A DNA stretch of 64,000 nt from Plasmodiophora brassicae (Eukaryota > Endomyxa > Phytomyxea > Plasmodiophorida > Plasmodiophoridae). The notes beneath the pieces were generated by a model. The model was not told the DNA's origin. It made no database searches and saw only the letters and a program-made list of their open reading frames with translations. Within the stretch, counting starts at the first letter, position 1; every line of letters starts with the position of its first letter. The translations under genes were made by a program, and so were the position numbers. Of the stretch, positions 53,638 to 64,000 are shown piece by piece. Where the stretch lies: NCBI GenBank assembly GCA_039704465.1, contig JASFAU010000019.1:186001-250000 (forward strand), given 5' to 3'.

Positions 53638-55564
53638 CTAGGCCATGCGCTTCACGGCGATGAGGATGTCGCGGATCGTGCCGTCGCTGTTGGTCCGGTA
53701 CTTCCAGTACGTGCGGCTGGCGATGTGCAGGCCGGTGCTGGCGACGAGCTCGACGTCGACCCGCATCTGCGTCAGGGCGCGGAACATGCGCTCGAGCTGG
53801 GCGCACCCGAGAATGTACAGGGAGCGCTGCGAGAACAGGCGCCAGAAGAAGGGCACGCGGTGCGGGATCGTCGTCGCCTTCTGCTGGAACTCGTAGCGGA
53901 TCCCGTCCAGCTCGACGTGGCTGGCGTACCCGAGCATCTTCTGCGCCTCCGCGTTCAACGACAACGACACCTGGACCTTGTCGACCAGCGTGTCGAAGCC
54001 GAGGCGCAGGACGGCAACCGGCGACTCCCAGAACGCGATCCGGAGGATATCGTCGTCGCCGATCGTCAGGAACGGTTCGCAGGCGCCGGCGGGCGCCGAC
54101 TGCGCGTCCTGGTACAGGGCGATGCAGCGGAACTCCATCGGGAGCAGCGTGTAGGGCGAGGCGCACAGCCAGCAGAGCTCCGCCTGCAGCGGGCCGGCCT
54201 CCTGCATGGCGTGGACGATCATCTCCATGCGCATGTCGCGGATCTCGCCGCCCGACAGCACCTCCATCGACATGGACAGGAAGGCGGACAGGCGCCCGGG
54301 CGACAGCAGCAGCGACGCCGTCATCGCCGGCGAGTACCGCTTGTAGGCGAACCGCCAGTGCGACATGAGCTGGACGGGGAACACGGACGGCGTCCTGGCC
54401 ATGTAAGGCGTCTTGTTACGCGGCAGCGGCGTCTTGCGGCCGGCGGCGCGCCCGTCCAGGTACGGCATGAAGGACGTCGTCGACGCGGACCGCCCGTGAT
54501 GCTGTCGACACGAACGCCCCGAGGTCAGGCAGAGGACGTCGTCGGAGGCGCACGACCACGCTGGTACCTGTCGCGGTTGCCCGCCCGGGTTGCCGATCGC
54601 GATCGGCGGGTGCCCGCCGCCGGACGCCAACACGCCCGTGCTGGCGGTCGTGGATGATGGCGGTGGCGCGTTCGGCGGCGCCGCCTGATAGAACCCGTGG
54701 TGGACGGGCGGCGCCGACATCGTCGACGCCGTCACGTCGTCGTCCGAGTCGGTGTCGGTCGGGCGCGCGTCGTCGCCGCCGCCGCCGCCGGGCATATCCC
54801 CTCGGAGCAGGCGGTCGGATTCAGTCTGCAGGTCGCCCGGCAGCCGGTCGCAGCATTCCTGAGGTGCGCCCCGGGCCCGACAGCGGCCGCACGGCCTCTG
54901 CGACAAAAATAGCGCGCGTCAGCAGTCACGCAGTTTGTCGCCGCGCGGAGGGGGTGCGCGCCCCCCTCGCCGTCGCGTTTACGTACCTCGCGGTCGCAGG
55001 CGGCGCGCTCCTGCACGCACGACCGGCACGCCGTGCGCGTCGCGACCCGCTGGCGCTTGCCGGACCGCACCGTCGCCGTCGAGATGACGACGGCGGGCGT
55101 CGGCGCGTTCGGCACGGTGCGCGACGGGCGATCCACGCACAGGTGCTCGCAGCACCGGCGGACGCACCGGGAGCACGGGCGCTGCAACACACGCAAACAC
55201 ACACACGTCAGCGAACAGGGTGGGGCGCGCGCGCGCTGAACGGCGAGACGCCGCGTGCGACCTCGTTACTGCATCTCATCTTGGCGCGCACGCACTCGTT
55301 GCAGGCGACGGAGACGCGCCGGTTGGCATCGTCGTGCGGCGACGGGGCGGGCGAGCTCGCCGGGCTGCTCCCCGCGCTGCCCCCGGCGACGACGCCGTCG
55401 CCGCCGGCCGCCTTGCCGACGGTCGTCGCCCGGTGCATGAGCAGCGTGACGGGGTGGCCGCCGGGCGCGCTGCTGCGCTCGCGCACGGCGGTCGACAGGC
55501 TGACGGCGGCGGCGCACGCTGCAGCGGGCCCACCGGCAGCACCGGTCGGGCGTGCATCCTGCAT
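53638..55564 (-). CDS. Transcription-factor-like protein with two Zn2Cys6 clusters
   Basis: Exons 55564-55262, 55181-54987, 54897-53638; introns 80 and 89 nt, both phase 0; 585 residues (an upstream start is possible). Cluster 1: CNECVRAKMRC then CSRCVRRCCEHLC. Cluster 2: CRSCVQERAAC then CGRCRARGAPQECC. Each is split by an intron between its halves at the same place (...NE|RPC and ...RE|RPC). A Ser/Pro/Gly-rich linker follows, then a roughly 270-residue C-terminal region with LPMEFRCIALYQDAQ, unassigned. Fungal-type Zn2Cys6 clusters bind CGG-type DNA sites in the nucleus. Two in one protein is unusual. Confidence 0.82.
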
Positions 55565-55966
55565 AGAGGTGGCCCCAGCGGCTAGGCGCAGGTCGATGCG
55601 GGCGTCCTGATCAGAGATGACGGACGGATGGTGGCCGGACTGCGGACGGACGGGCGGACGGAACGCCGGACCCCGGACGGACGGGCGAACGGCCGCGGGG
55701 CGGACGCCGTCAGTCAGGAGCAGTCTGTGTTGCCGCGCAGTCCGTGGCCTTCCGGCGCAGCCGACGTCGCCCCCTCCGCGCGCACCGCGGGCTGCCACGG
55801 CCTGCCGCCGAGCTGGCGACGATCCCCGGTCCCGTCACGCGATCCACCCCGCAGTTGTCGTCTGCAAAGGGTGGTGCCCTCGACGACAACGTGTTCGCTA
55901 TTCCCCGGCAGGTGTAAACAGGGGAAACATATCTCTGGATTATACTATTTATAGTCTCATGTGGGT

Positions 55967-57577
55967 TTATCGATGGTTGGCCGTCAGAAGATACGACCTA
56001 GGGGACGGCTCCGTATCCGAGTACGTATCGGTTCGCATGCTGATCTCGGACAGAGCGGCAGGCTTCAGCCGGGGATGGTGACCATCGGGGTCCCCGCCCA
56101 GCTCGACGTGCACCGACTGTCGTCGAGCAGGCCGTCTGGGACGCGGGGACGGCCTCCAGTCCTCGATCTGGTCGCGAACCTCCCGCTTCGACAGCAGCAT
56201 CAGACCAGAGACAGTGACGCCAATGCCAAGGAAGAACATGGACATCTGCCCGGCCTGCATGTGCTGGTACTCGCCGAAAAAGACGAGCCCGGATGCGACC
56301 GACCCCAGACACCAGAACGTCTGGAACACGGGCACGACGTACGACGCCTCGAACAGGTACAGGCCGTCGTTCAGGTACTTGATCTGGAAGAATATGGTGA
56401 TGCCCAGTGCGGCGATCACCATGTAGGTCGGCAGGTGGACGAACAGCAGCTTCCCGCCCGCCATGCTGCCGTACAGAAGCTCAGCGGTGCACCTGATCAA
56501 ACGTGTGTGTCAGCCGCGACGCTGGCCAGGCGATCGGGTAGGCGCGCGCACCCACTTGGCGAACAGGACGTTCTGCGCACCGATGATGCCTGACAGCGCG
56601 GGGTACAGGAACCGGTGGATCTTGACGGCCCTGGTCTGGTAGAAGATCATGGCCGGCGTCAACTGGGGGGCCAGGTCCGCGTCCGAGTGCACGTGACCTG
56701 CCCATATGGATCAGCGCGGATCGTGCTGGACGGCGACGCAACCTGAGCGGACCGTCGTCGAGGAGGCTCGCCAGTTGAGCATGCGACGCTTTCTGCGACG
56801 TGACGGCGTCGGCGCGTAGCCGGTCGTAATGCTCGAGGGCCGACAGCATGACGCAGATGATGCCCATGATGAGGACCGCGAATATAAGGAACCTCGGCTT
56901 CGTGTACCTATGGCAAGGGGATCATGACGCGCGTGATCCACACGATGTTGGCCGGGGTACGTACAGCTCGAACAGTTCGTCCAGACCGAACAGCTTGTCA
57001 TCATGGGATGCAAACCAGACGCTGATGACAGACCCGATGATGATGATCGATACGGCGAGGACCTCTGTGCGTTTGCCGTTCAGCGACAGGGGAAGACGTC
57101 AGCGTAGCGACCGCGGCTACCTCTGCGATTGATCGTCTCTTCCAGCAGTAGCGGCGCAAAGAACACGTTCGCGATGAGCGTCACTGACCCGAGCGGGGCA
57201 ATGACAACCTGTGCGCAACGATCTTCACGACGGGATCGGTGTGGACGCAATGCGGCTCGTACCTGGGGAGCGAACGCCAGCGCGAAGAAGTCGGCAATGG
57301 CGCCGAGAATAACGAGGGTGATGCCGGAGACCCACAGCGGCTGCAGGTAGTACTTGGTCTGGTTGATATCGGACAGCGCCGAGGCGGTCGTCGGCGCCGT
57401 CGGCGACGACAGGGGCACGGGCGCCCGGCCGCGCGCCCGCCGCATGTGCGACAGCTTCTGCAGGTTGATGCCCAGGTTGGAGATGACGGACGCGAGGCAG
57501 GCGAGGACGACGCCGATGACCCAGTGGTGTACGCCCCAGGTGCGGTCGTCATCGCCGAGCGCCCCGAATCCGCCCAT
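55967..57577 (-). CDS. NIPA-type magnesium transporter
   Basis: Exons 57577-57263, 57208-57121, 57064-56965, 56907-56753, 56697-56556, 56492-55967; introns 54-63 nt, phases 0, 1, 2, 1, 2; 441 residues. About nine membrane segments: WVIGVVLACLASVISNLG, SGITLVILGAIADFFALAF, VTLIANVFFAPLLL, VSIIIIGSVISVWF, FLIFAVLIMGIICVML, the conserved ALSGIIGAQNVLFAK, and three more, then a polar tail. The GAQ.VLFAK segment and overall layout identify the NIPA family, which moves Mg2+ across plasma or endosomal membranes. An upstream in-frame start near 57658 exists (MGALQRAR) but MGGFGAL fits better. Divergent from the His-rich peptide gene. Confidence 0.87.
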
Positions 57578-57858
57578 CCGCCAATCACCATCCAAGGCGC
57601 GCCCGACCGCCCCGGTTATTTTTAGTCGATCGACACGCGCTCGCTGTAACGCCCCCACCGCGCCCCCACGACGTGCTGTTCACGCCGTCACGCCGCAACA
57701 CGGAACTGCGCCACTGGACGGGGGGCGACACGTCGCTGCGTTGAGTCACGAGCTGCACAGTGCGTGCGACGACGTTGCGCGTCGGGTGGTTCATTCTAAA
57801 TATCGTACCCTGGATCTCGGGGCGCCTGCGTTCATAAGAATCGGGGACCGCGCGCAGC

Positions 57859-58080
57859 ATGTCGATTGTGAAGCGGGCCGGGGCGCTGATTGCCCTGGTC
57901 GTCGTGGCGATGATCGGGTCGGTGACGGCGATGGGCCATCACGGTCATGTAGGTGTTTCTGTGAGCGGTTTGCGCCCTGCTGATGTCTGATCGGTGCGCT
58001 GGTTGTCAACGCAGCACGGCGGACATCATGGGCACCACATGCATCACGGCGGCCATCACGGACACCATGGCCACCATTAA
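57859..58080 (+). CDS. Secreted His/Gly-rich 51-residue peptide
   Basis: Exon 1 57859-57948, intron 57949-58014 (66 nt, GTAGGT...CAG, phase 0), exon 2 58015-58080 ending TAA. Residues 1-24 are a textbook signal peptide (basic start, LIALVVVAMIGSVTA). The mature part is almost only His and Gly with Met: GHHGH, then repeated GGHHGHH units; about 17 of 27 residues are His. The frame is too short for usual ORF calling, but signal peptide plus splice sites that preserve the repeat make it convincing. It probably binds Zn, Cu or Ni outside the cell or in the wall; that role is inferred from composition. Confidence 0.8.
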
Positions 58081-58321
58081 ACTCTGTACACGTTTGCGTT
58101 GAAGATACATGCTTGGGGTGCAAACAGTAGCGCTACCCGATATCTTCACGATGCACGCATTAACACTCCTCGAACGCATCTAGATTCGGTCCAGTGGATG
58201 ATGTAACATACCTACGTGCACGAAACGGATTCACGACATAGAGTATAGAGGTCAGGTGTGTATTGCTATGAATGCGCGAAGGGGGCGAAGCCCCACACTG
58301 AGCTACCAGGAGCTAGCTGTT

Positions 58322-59911
58322 TTAGCTGACGTGCTGACCTGCGAACACCGGCGGTACAACGATACGCGCGCGCTCCATTTCTGGCGGCATGGGCGTGATG
58401 GCGAACATACGGGGCTTGTCCATGATGCCCCGGACCTTGCCAAAGACAGTCCCTTGAATGTCGAAGATGGGCGAGTTGCACGCACCGTCGCTATCGGCAT
58501 GGTCCGCGCCGTCGTTGTCGTCCATCTGAAATACGGCCCTCTTGAGGATACCTCCTTTGCCTCGCTTGGACCTGAAAACCTGCCGGAACAAGAAGGTGAT
58601 CTTCCGAAACCCGACGCTTGGTAAAAACTCTTTGTCAACGTAAAGCCGGTACGGCGTTTCGAAATTGACGTTGCGCGCCGGCGGGTACTTCAGGTGCTCG
58701 ATCGATCCAAGGCGACGTAGTTGAATGCCATGGATTGCGTTCGAAAACCTCTCTTCCACGGCTTTGTCGACCCGGATAAAGCACCAGTCAAACTTATTCA
58801 ATTCATAGCAATCCTCTGAGGATTTGACGCAGGTAATATCGTCAACAATGCGAAGCAGGTTGCCGATGAACTCCTGCCTGTCTCGGTGGTAGACCTCGGT
58901 GCCGTTGAGTCGGTTCTGATGCATCGATGATAGCTGGAGTGGCAAGCACTTGCAACCAAGGTCCAGGAGATCCTGGTGCTTGAAGAACCCATGGGTCGCG
59001 CCGACCATCACCACCTCTTTGTCGGGAAGTTCTACAAGAACGCCTGTGCACAGCACGGTACCGGACACATCAGGAGAACACATCATCTGTCCTGGGGTTA
59101 GGTTGTGTGCCCAGTCATCCCGATGCCTCGCTTCCGCAGGTAGGGGAAACTTGCCAGCCGCTAGCCTGCTACAGAACGCAACAGGTAGTATGTGCAGGCC
59201 AGCAAAACGCAACGGCATTGGCTTCGTCAGAGCAACATTGAGAGCTTTGGCGGTCCCGAAGTCGACAAGCAGTAAGTCCGATAAAGCGGTTGCCAGCAAC
59301 GAAAACGAGACAGCGGTAGGAAATGCCTCTGATGCGGCGTAAATGTCCTCATCGCTCAGCACTCCAGAAACAATGCGACAGCCTTCGCGAGGATCAGGGA
59401 GAAGGGGGCCACGCTTTCCAGGAGGTCCTGCTACAAGACCAATATGCAATAAACCGCAGACAAGAACATGCGCGCGACGGCAAACGCCAGGTTTCTCGAA
59501 CAGCTCGAGCAGGTACGGGGGTAATGGAATCAGAAGACCTCCACTCAGGCCGGCTTCAAAGGGTAACGCCTCGCACATCCAAGGTTCCAGCTCAATGCTG
59601 AGCGCGATAGTTAAGCCTCGGTCAACATAGTGCTTGGCCAACGCGCCATGTTTCGACGCCAACTTAAGAAAATGACGACTTTCAATAGAAGAGCGCGCAG
59701 CGTCGACAACATCGCGGTACTCGGGGAAGTCGTCGGTAATGAAAGGTCCAACAGCACGCCGAAGTAGCTTGGTGAGGAAATCATCAGCACCGATGAAAAG
59801 GGTTGCAAGCGTTTCCGGCTTAATAATGCTGTCAATATAAATACGCTTCTGAACATTAGTTATGGAAAAGCACGCGGCGAGCAAGAAAATGGATGCAGCA
59901 AACGATTCCAC
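58322..59911 (-). CDS. Intronless protein with trypsin-fold-like C-terminal half
   Basis: 529 residues, no introns, less GC-rich than its neighbours. The N-terminus (SFAASIFLLAACFSI) may be a signal peptide. The first 260 residues are not recognised. The second half shows a pattern like chymotrypsin-fold proteases: GTVLCTGVLVELP then VGATHGFF (His position), LNKFDWCFIRVD (Asp position), and DGACNSPIFDIQGTVFGKV where GDSGSP is expected, so the nucleophile would be Cys and the preceding Asp is Ala. Either a Cys-nucleophile variant or a dead homologue. The family call is tentative. Intronless and compositionally distinct, so transfer is possible. Confidence 0.5.
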   Translation of the reverse strand: MESFAASIFLLAACFSITNVQKRIYIDSIIKPETLATLFIGADDFLTKLLRRAVGPFITDDFPEYRDVVDAARSSIESRHFLKLASKHGALAKHYVDRGLTIALSIELEPWMCEALPFEAGLSGGLLIPLPPYLLELFEKPGVCRRAHVLVCGLLHIGLVAGPPGKRGPLLPDPREGCRIVSGVLSDEDIYAASEAFPTAVSFSLLATALSDLLLVDFGTAKALNVALTKPMPLRFAGLHILPVAFCSRLAAGKFPLPAEARHRDDWAHNLTPGQMMCSPDVSGTVLCTGVLVELPDKEVVMVGATHGFFKHQDLLDLGCKCLPLQLSSMHQNRLNGTEVYHRDRQEFIGNLLRIVDDITCVKSSEDCYELNKFDWCFIRVDKAVEERFSNAIHGIQLRRLGSIEHLKYPPARNVNFETPYRLYVDKEFLPSVGFRKITFLFRQVFRSKRGKGGILKRAVFQMDDNDGADHADSDGACNSPIFDIQGTVFGKVRGIMDKPRMFAITPMPPEMERARIVVPPVFAGQHVS

Positions 59912-60142
59912 ATGTTCAGACCTGCAGCTGAATGTATAAGTGCACAGACATTATAAAGCTGTTGACAGGAACATCACGTACAAGGGGAAAGGACAACACA
60001 AAGGACTGGAAATCATCTTTACAAGGCCATCCAACACCCGATCACGAACGTCCGTCGTTTGCGAGTTCTGAAGCAGAGCGTGTTTCAGCAACGTGAGGCA
60101 CGGAAATGGTTCAGCAATAAAACGAAGCGCATCGTCGAACGG
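59912..60142. other. Intergenic
   Basis: No gene seen. Confidence 0.5.
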
Positions 60143-60584
60143 CTACACTCTAAATGTTAAAGACGTCTTCATGGTCATCTCGAGACGATTTGGGCATACA
60201 TGAAGTCTGGCGCCTAACGCCCAAGACGTAATGATGTTATTACGCTCGTTTCGCGTTGGGTTCAATCTATCCCAGGCAGCAGCACCCTCTATCAGTACGC
60301 CCGATTTCATTATTAACACCCGATCAAACGTGACTGCAGTGGCTAGCAGTTCGCGCAGCACGCCTGTGTCCAAACAGATATATGAGTTTCAACAGAATGC
60401 GGAGAAAGCCAACCCTGTACCAACCAGCCAACGAGAGTGTCTGATCCTTTGGAGTATCAAAGCTAAACTCCACGAGCAGATCGATGAGAAGGCTGATTAC
60501 ATCTTTTGCGAGCGTGAACATTGTGTCAACAAATATAGCATTCGACCGCATGGTCTCGTCACTTTCGTCATCGGGAGCGTCCAT
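60143..60584 (-). CDS. Hypothetical 126-residue protein
   Basis: Exons 60584-60425 and 60363-60143 with a 61-nt intron (GTTGGT...CAG, phase 1). The joined frame reads MDAPDDESDETMRSN, then a helical hydrophobic stretch (DVISLLIDLLVEFSF), LRELLATAVTFDRVLIMKSG, and a basic end. No known domain. The plus-strand frame 60231-60605 overlaps it but lacks splice support. Confidence 0.4.
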
Positions 60585-60605
60585 CTAAAGAGTAAGATTT
60601 CGTAA

Positions 60606-61170
60606 CCACACTTGAGGATCGTCAAGACAAGCAACGTACGATGCCGGCGGTCTCGCAACGATTTGCGATCATATCAAATCGTTGTCTGAAAGACACGTCC
60701 GAGCCTGGTCCCGATTCCGCCATGCTCGCTAGGCACAGACCGACGCCTCGGCTTTCCAGCTATGGCCGACCGGAGCGAGTCGGAGCAAGCTGGGGCAACG
60801 AGTTCGACGGGCTCAAAAATTCAATTCGGGCGCATCTCCGCCATGGTGCGTCGGAGTCCGACTCGGAGCGGTCTACAGTCGGCGCGCGGGTCCGCTAAGT
60901 TCTGTGACTGTGGTCATTGAAGATTCCAAAGTGTTGCACGATGGTCAGAAGATACGTGTTGCGGCTTAAGTGCGCTTTTCACGTCCAGGCGACGTGATTC
61001 GACCTGGTCAACGAGTCGACGTGGGTCGCCGCTCAGGACGTTGAGCCGAACAACATTGTCCTGGTACCTTGCGATCATCTGCATGGTGGATCGATGCAAG
61101 TTTGTTTGCGTTCTCCCGCGAGGGAACATGACGCCGACATCTCTGCGGTCGACAATACCAGCTACTGAGG
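60606..61170. other. No supported gene
   Basis: An 85-codon plus-strand frame at 60641 contains runs like SESDSERS but no support. Confidence 0.35.
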
Positions 61171-62749
61171 AAACAAGAGATTTTCCACAAAATCCTGCAG
61201 GTCTTAATTATGTATTGCAATGCTTGCACTGTCTGCCATTGATTAGGCGTGCAGTGTCTGGATATGACAATAGGTCTTATTCTGCGATGGACGCCTGGCG
61301 AAACGCGGTTGATGGCGTATTTACTTCCTTTCTGCACCGTCTCAGTCGGTTAGTCGGCAGGTGAGGGCGTCAACCAGTGCATTAACCAACACACTCGAAC
61401 AATCGCGACCCGTGAGACGTGACGCGGGATAGGAGGGCGCGTGCCCACGCCTATCGCAGATTCTACTGGCTGGGCGACGTCTGTGCTCCTCTGGAGCCAC
61501 GCGCGCTTTTCACGGCCCTCATGTACAGAATTCGGGGGGCCTACTGTAGCGTCCGAGCCGGTCCTCCCAGCTCAGCTGGGGCTGAGCGGGTCCGGCCGCC
61601 GCGGCATTAGGTATTCATTTCGTCATTGCAACGTCCGGGAGCGGGAACCATCTTGCAACAGCCGGCCGGTGCAGATGAAGGACATTGGGAAGTTCGTCGC
61701 TAGTCAGCCGCACGTGGCACTGTCCGAGGAGCGACGCATGCTCTGTTCTTGGTTCAGAGCGATGTATCTCAGGTACTGATTCGCGCTGCTCGTGCGTCGG
61801 TTGTCTAATTTCACTACTGGCAGTGTTTACCGCGAAGACAAGCGGGAGGCGCCGAGTCCTCCAGACCCTCCACAATTTAGTCCTTCGCGAGGGTCCTGAC
61901 AAGGTCGGGCTACCAGCGCAGGACTGGACGTTTGCTCAAACGAAACATTGAACATGTGCGCACACTGGGACGTGAAGAAGGCACATAATGATCGTCTGTC
62001 ACTGTAGTGTTAAAGCAAGCTCGGAGGTGCTACCACCGGTCTTTGGGACAGGTCCATCATCGGCCTGGTTCGAAGGCATCGATGTCGTCACCGTCAACGA
62101 ACGCCGTAGTGAAATTAGACGACCGACGCACGAGCAGCGCGAAACAGTACCTGAGATACATCGCTCTGAACCAAGAACAGAGCATGCGTCACTCCTCGGA
62201 CAGTGCCATGTGCGGCTGATTGGCGATGAACAGCCCAATGTCCTTCATCTGCATCGGCTATTGCATGATGGTTCCCGCTCCCGGACGTTGCACTGACGAA
62301 ATGAATACCTAATGCCGCGGCGGCCGGACCCGCTCAGCCCCAGCTGAGCTGGGAGGACCGGCTCGGGCGCTAGAGTAGGCCCCCGAAATTCTGTACATGA
62401 GGGCCGCGAAAAGCATGCGTGGCTGCCCAGCCAGCACAATTTGAGATAGGCGTGGACACGCGCCCTCCTAATCCTGCGTCACGCGCGACTCACGTACGTG
62501 GTCGCGATTGTTCGAGTGTGATGGTTAATGCACTATTGACGCGTTCAGCTGTCGACTAACCGACTGAGACGGTGCAGAAAGGCGGTAAATTAAAGATGTC
62601 AACAACCACGTTTCGCCTGGCGTCCATCGCAGAATATAAGACCTATTGGCAAGCCCAGACACTGCACGCCTAACCATTGGCAGACAGTGCGAACATTGCA
62701 ATACATAATTAAGACCTGCAGCATTCGTGGATCGGAATATCTCTTGTTT
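61171..62749. repeat. Large inverted duplication (arms about 645 bp)
   Basis: Left arm 61171-61817, right arm 62106-62749 in reverse complement, spacer 288 bp. Matching blocks include aacaagagat, gtcttaattatgtattgcaatg, tgatggacgcctggcgaaac-type sequence, gtcctcccagctcagctggg and gatgtatctcaggtactg. Divergence is roughly 10-20 percent with small indels. The frame with FSRPSCTEF and GLSGSGRRGIRYSF stays open in both arms. No TIR-flanking duplication found. Confidence 0.85.
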
Positions 62750-63574
62750 ATACTTACATACCGCAATTGCCGAACAACCTTCAAACGTATGAATGGGCAC
62801 TAATGCAGCACTTTGGAGGCGTTGTCCCCTCGGGTCCTTTGTCTCACCGGCACTAGTTCAGAACGTTTTAGTTTCCAGCTGTTAATTTGATATACAGCGC
62901 GCGGCGAAGCACGTCCCGAAAAGCTTTATCAACCGAAGGGCCCCAGCATGCGGTCGAAATTGGTTTGCGCGCAGCTTCTCTCGTGGAGTCGGGTGATCCC
63001 CATTCTACACAATGCGCCGTGCGTTTAGAACTCGTGCCAGACCCTTCGAGCTCAAACGAGGTAAAACAGATCCTGTAGCGGCTGGATACATACAAGCGAC
63101 GTCAGGAACGTGGGATCAGAACTCCCAGTTGCGCATCGCAGACTGCCCATTGCATAAGGTTACCGGCGTTTAGAACGATGTATTCATCGTCTTGGCGAGC
63201 TTTTGTCGCTCGTTATTCGCAGAGTTTCAGGCGCGAAAAAAGGGACGCGCAACTTACAAGGCTGGCTATGCAGTTTCGCAACCTCCCATACGTCAATGGG
63301 CACTTCTACAGCCCCTACTCGGTCGAATCTTGAGCGACTGCTGGATGTGCGACTGGCGCGCCAAATGTCCGTCAGGCGGGCGCGGGCTGCCGTGCCGACG
63401 GTGCCGTACGTGTGCGCCGGTGCCGTGCAGGTTCCCCGATGATGTGCGGGTACGCGTCGTCCCCCGGGCAGATATGAGGATGATCGTGGCAGAATCTGTC
63501 TGATATTACGTGATCTTACGATTTGAATCGTCGGGCGCGTATCGATCTGCGACGACGGGTTCGGGGGCGGCGTA
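62750..63574. other. Intergenic
   Basis: Minor open frames without support; presumably contains the promoter of the gene starting at 63575. Confidence 0.45.
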
Positions 63575-64000
63575 ATGGCCGCGCTCATGTCGCGCGTGTC
63601 CAGCCTGATCGGCGCCGCAGGCACGACGCCGTCGAAACCGGAAGCGACCAAGAAGGCGGCGCCGCTGGCCCTGAAGGATATCGGCCACGATGACGACCAG
63701 GTCGAATCGATGAAGTCGCCGATGGCGGACACGACGATCGACCTGGCGGACAGCTCGCTGAAGACGCAGCTGGGCCTGCTGCCCGTCGACCAGGCCGTCC
63801 TGCTCTGCGTCACGATCATGCGGGCCGCCGTCGACTCGCAGCAGCAGCACGACGTCAGCGCCGACCTGTCCGACCAGCTGCGCATCGCCGTGCGCTTCGT
63901 CACGAAGCTGCCCGACCCGTCGCCGACCGAGACGGCGCTGGACCAGTTCGTGCTGACCCACAAGGGCCTCGACATACTCATCGACCTGGCCAGGTCGCCG
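63575..64000 (+). CDS. Partial gene, helical protein, runs off the window
   Basis: ATG at 63575 preceded by a stop (TAA, overlapping taatg). 142 codons open to the end. Starts MAALMSRVSSLIG, a Lys/Pro/Ala linker, then helix-rich sequence (QLGLLPVDQAVLLCVTIMR, LSDQLRIAVRFVTKL). Strong GC3 bias, like the real genes here, supports coding. Family not recognised; possibly an alpha-solenoid. Confidence 0.6.
   Translation, partial: MAALMSRVSSLIGAAGTTPSKPEATKKAAPLALKDIGHDDDQVESMKSPMADTTIDLADSSLKTQLGLLPVDQAVLLCVTIMRAAVDSQQQHDVSADLSDQLRIAVRFVTKLPDPSPTETALDQFVLTHKGLDILIDLARSP

Noticed and set aside
53725..55610. Long plus-strand frames
   Set aside because: Antisense to the Zn2Cys6 gene; low-complexity Arg/Ala/Gly products.
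63184..63981. 265-codon minus-strand frame at the right edge
   Set aside because: Antisense to the plus-strand gene beginning at 63575, which has ATG, GC3 bias and protein-like composition.

Overview
This 64-kb window comes from a compact, GC-rich protist nuclear genome. Genes are closely spaced on both strands. Their introns are short (51-89 nt), begin GT and end AG, and are often phase 0. The gene content (secreted ankyrin proteins, protoglobin, Zn2Cys6 factor, GPCR-kinase, cytochrome b5-fused desaturase, chromodomain Ty3 elements) fits a phytomyxean rhizarian such as the clubroot pathogen Plasmodiophora brassicae. That species assignment is an inference and no marker gene proves it.

Region 1 (1-18,766) is one nested transposon stack. 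A Ty3/gypsy chromovirus (copy 1) runs from a truncated 5' LTR at 83 to the end of its 3' LTR at 18,766. Inside it lie two solo LTRs, a complete TRIM (miniature LTR element) with identical LTRs, a CACTA/EnSpm DNA transposon (7,422-17,964) inserted in its 3' LTR, and a 653-bp element with 8-bp target duplications in the same LTR. The CACTA element holds a second full-length chromovirus (copy 2, 10,841-17,352), which in turn holds a 484-bp SINE-like element. Target-site duplications order all of these insertions.

Region 2 (18,767-28,150) has hAT-like transposase debris, a GPCR-kinase-type gene (minus), a delta-9 desaturase with a C-terminal cytochrome b5 domain (plus) and two coiled-coil genes (minus).

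Region 3 (28,150-46,700) is a rapidly changing accessory region. It has a cluster of secreted ankyrin-repeat genes. One is intact, one is split by a third chromovirus (copy 3, 32,803-38,864, LTRs identical by eye) and one is decayed. Truncated 3' copies of Cdc20 follow the ankyrin genes tail to tail, and the intact Cdc20 lies at 42,174-43,849. The region also has a 654-bp fold-back palindrome encoding the same small ORF on both arms, a second 5'-truncated SINE, a minisatellite of nine 26-bp units, and a secreted protein with three 46-residue repeats plus its decayed paralogue.

Region 4 (46,797-60,600) is dense conserved coding: a GAF-domain protein, a PPR protein ending in a degenerate DYW domain, tandem protoglobins (one truncated, one tail-anchored), a transcription-factor-like protein with two intron-split Zn2Cys6 clusters, a NIPA-type magnesium transporter, a 51-residue secreted His/Gly-rich peptide, and an intronless trypsin-fold-like protein. 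Region 5 (60,600-63,574) is mostly non-genic and contains a 1.6-kb inverted duplication. A partial gene runs off the right edge.

I built exon models by eye from reading frame, family conservation and GT-AG sites. No expression data were available.
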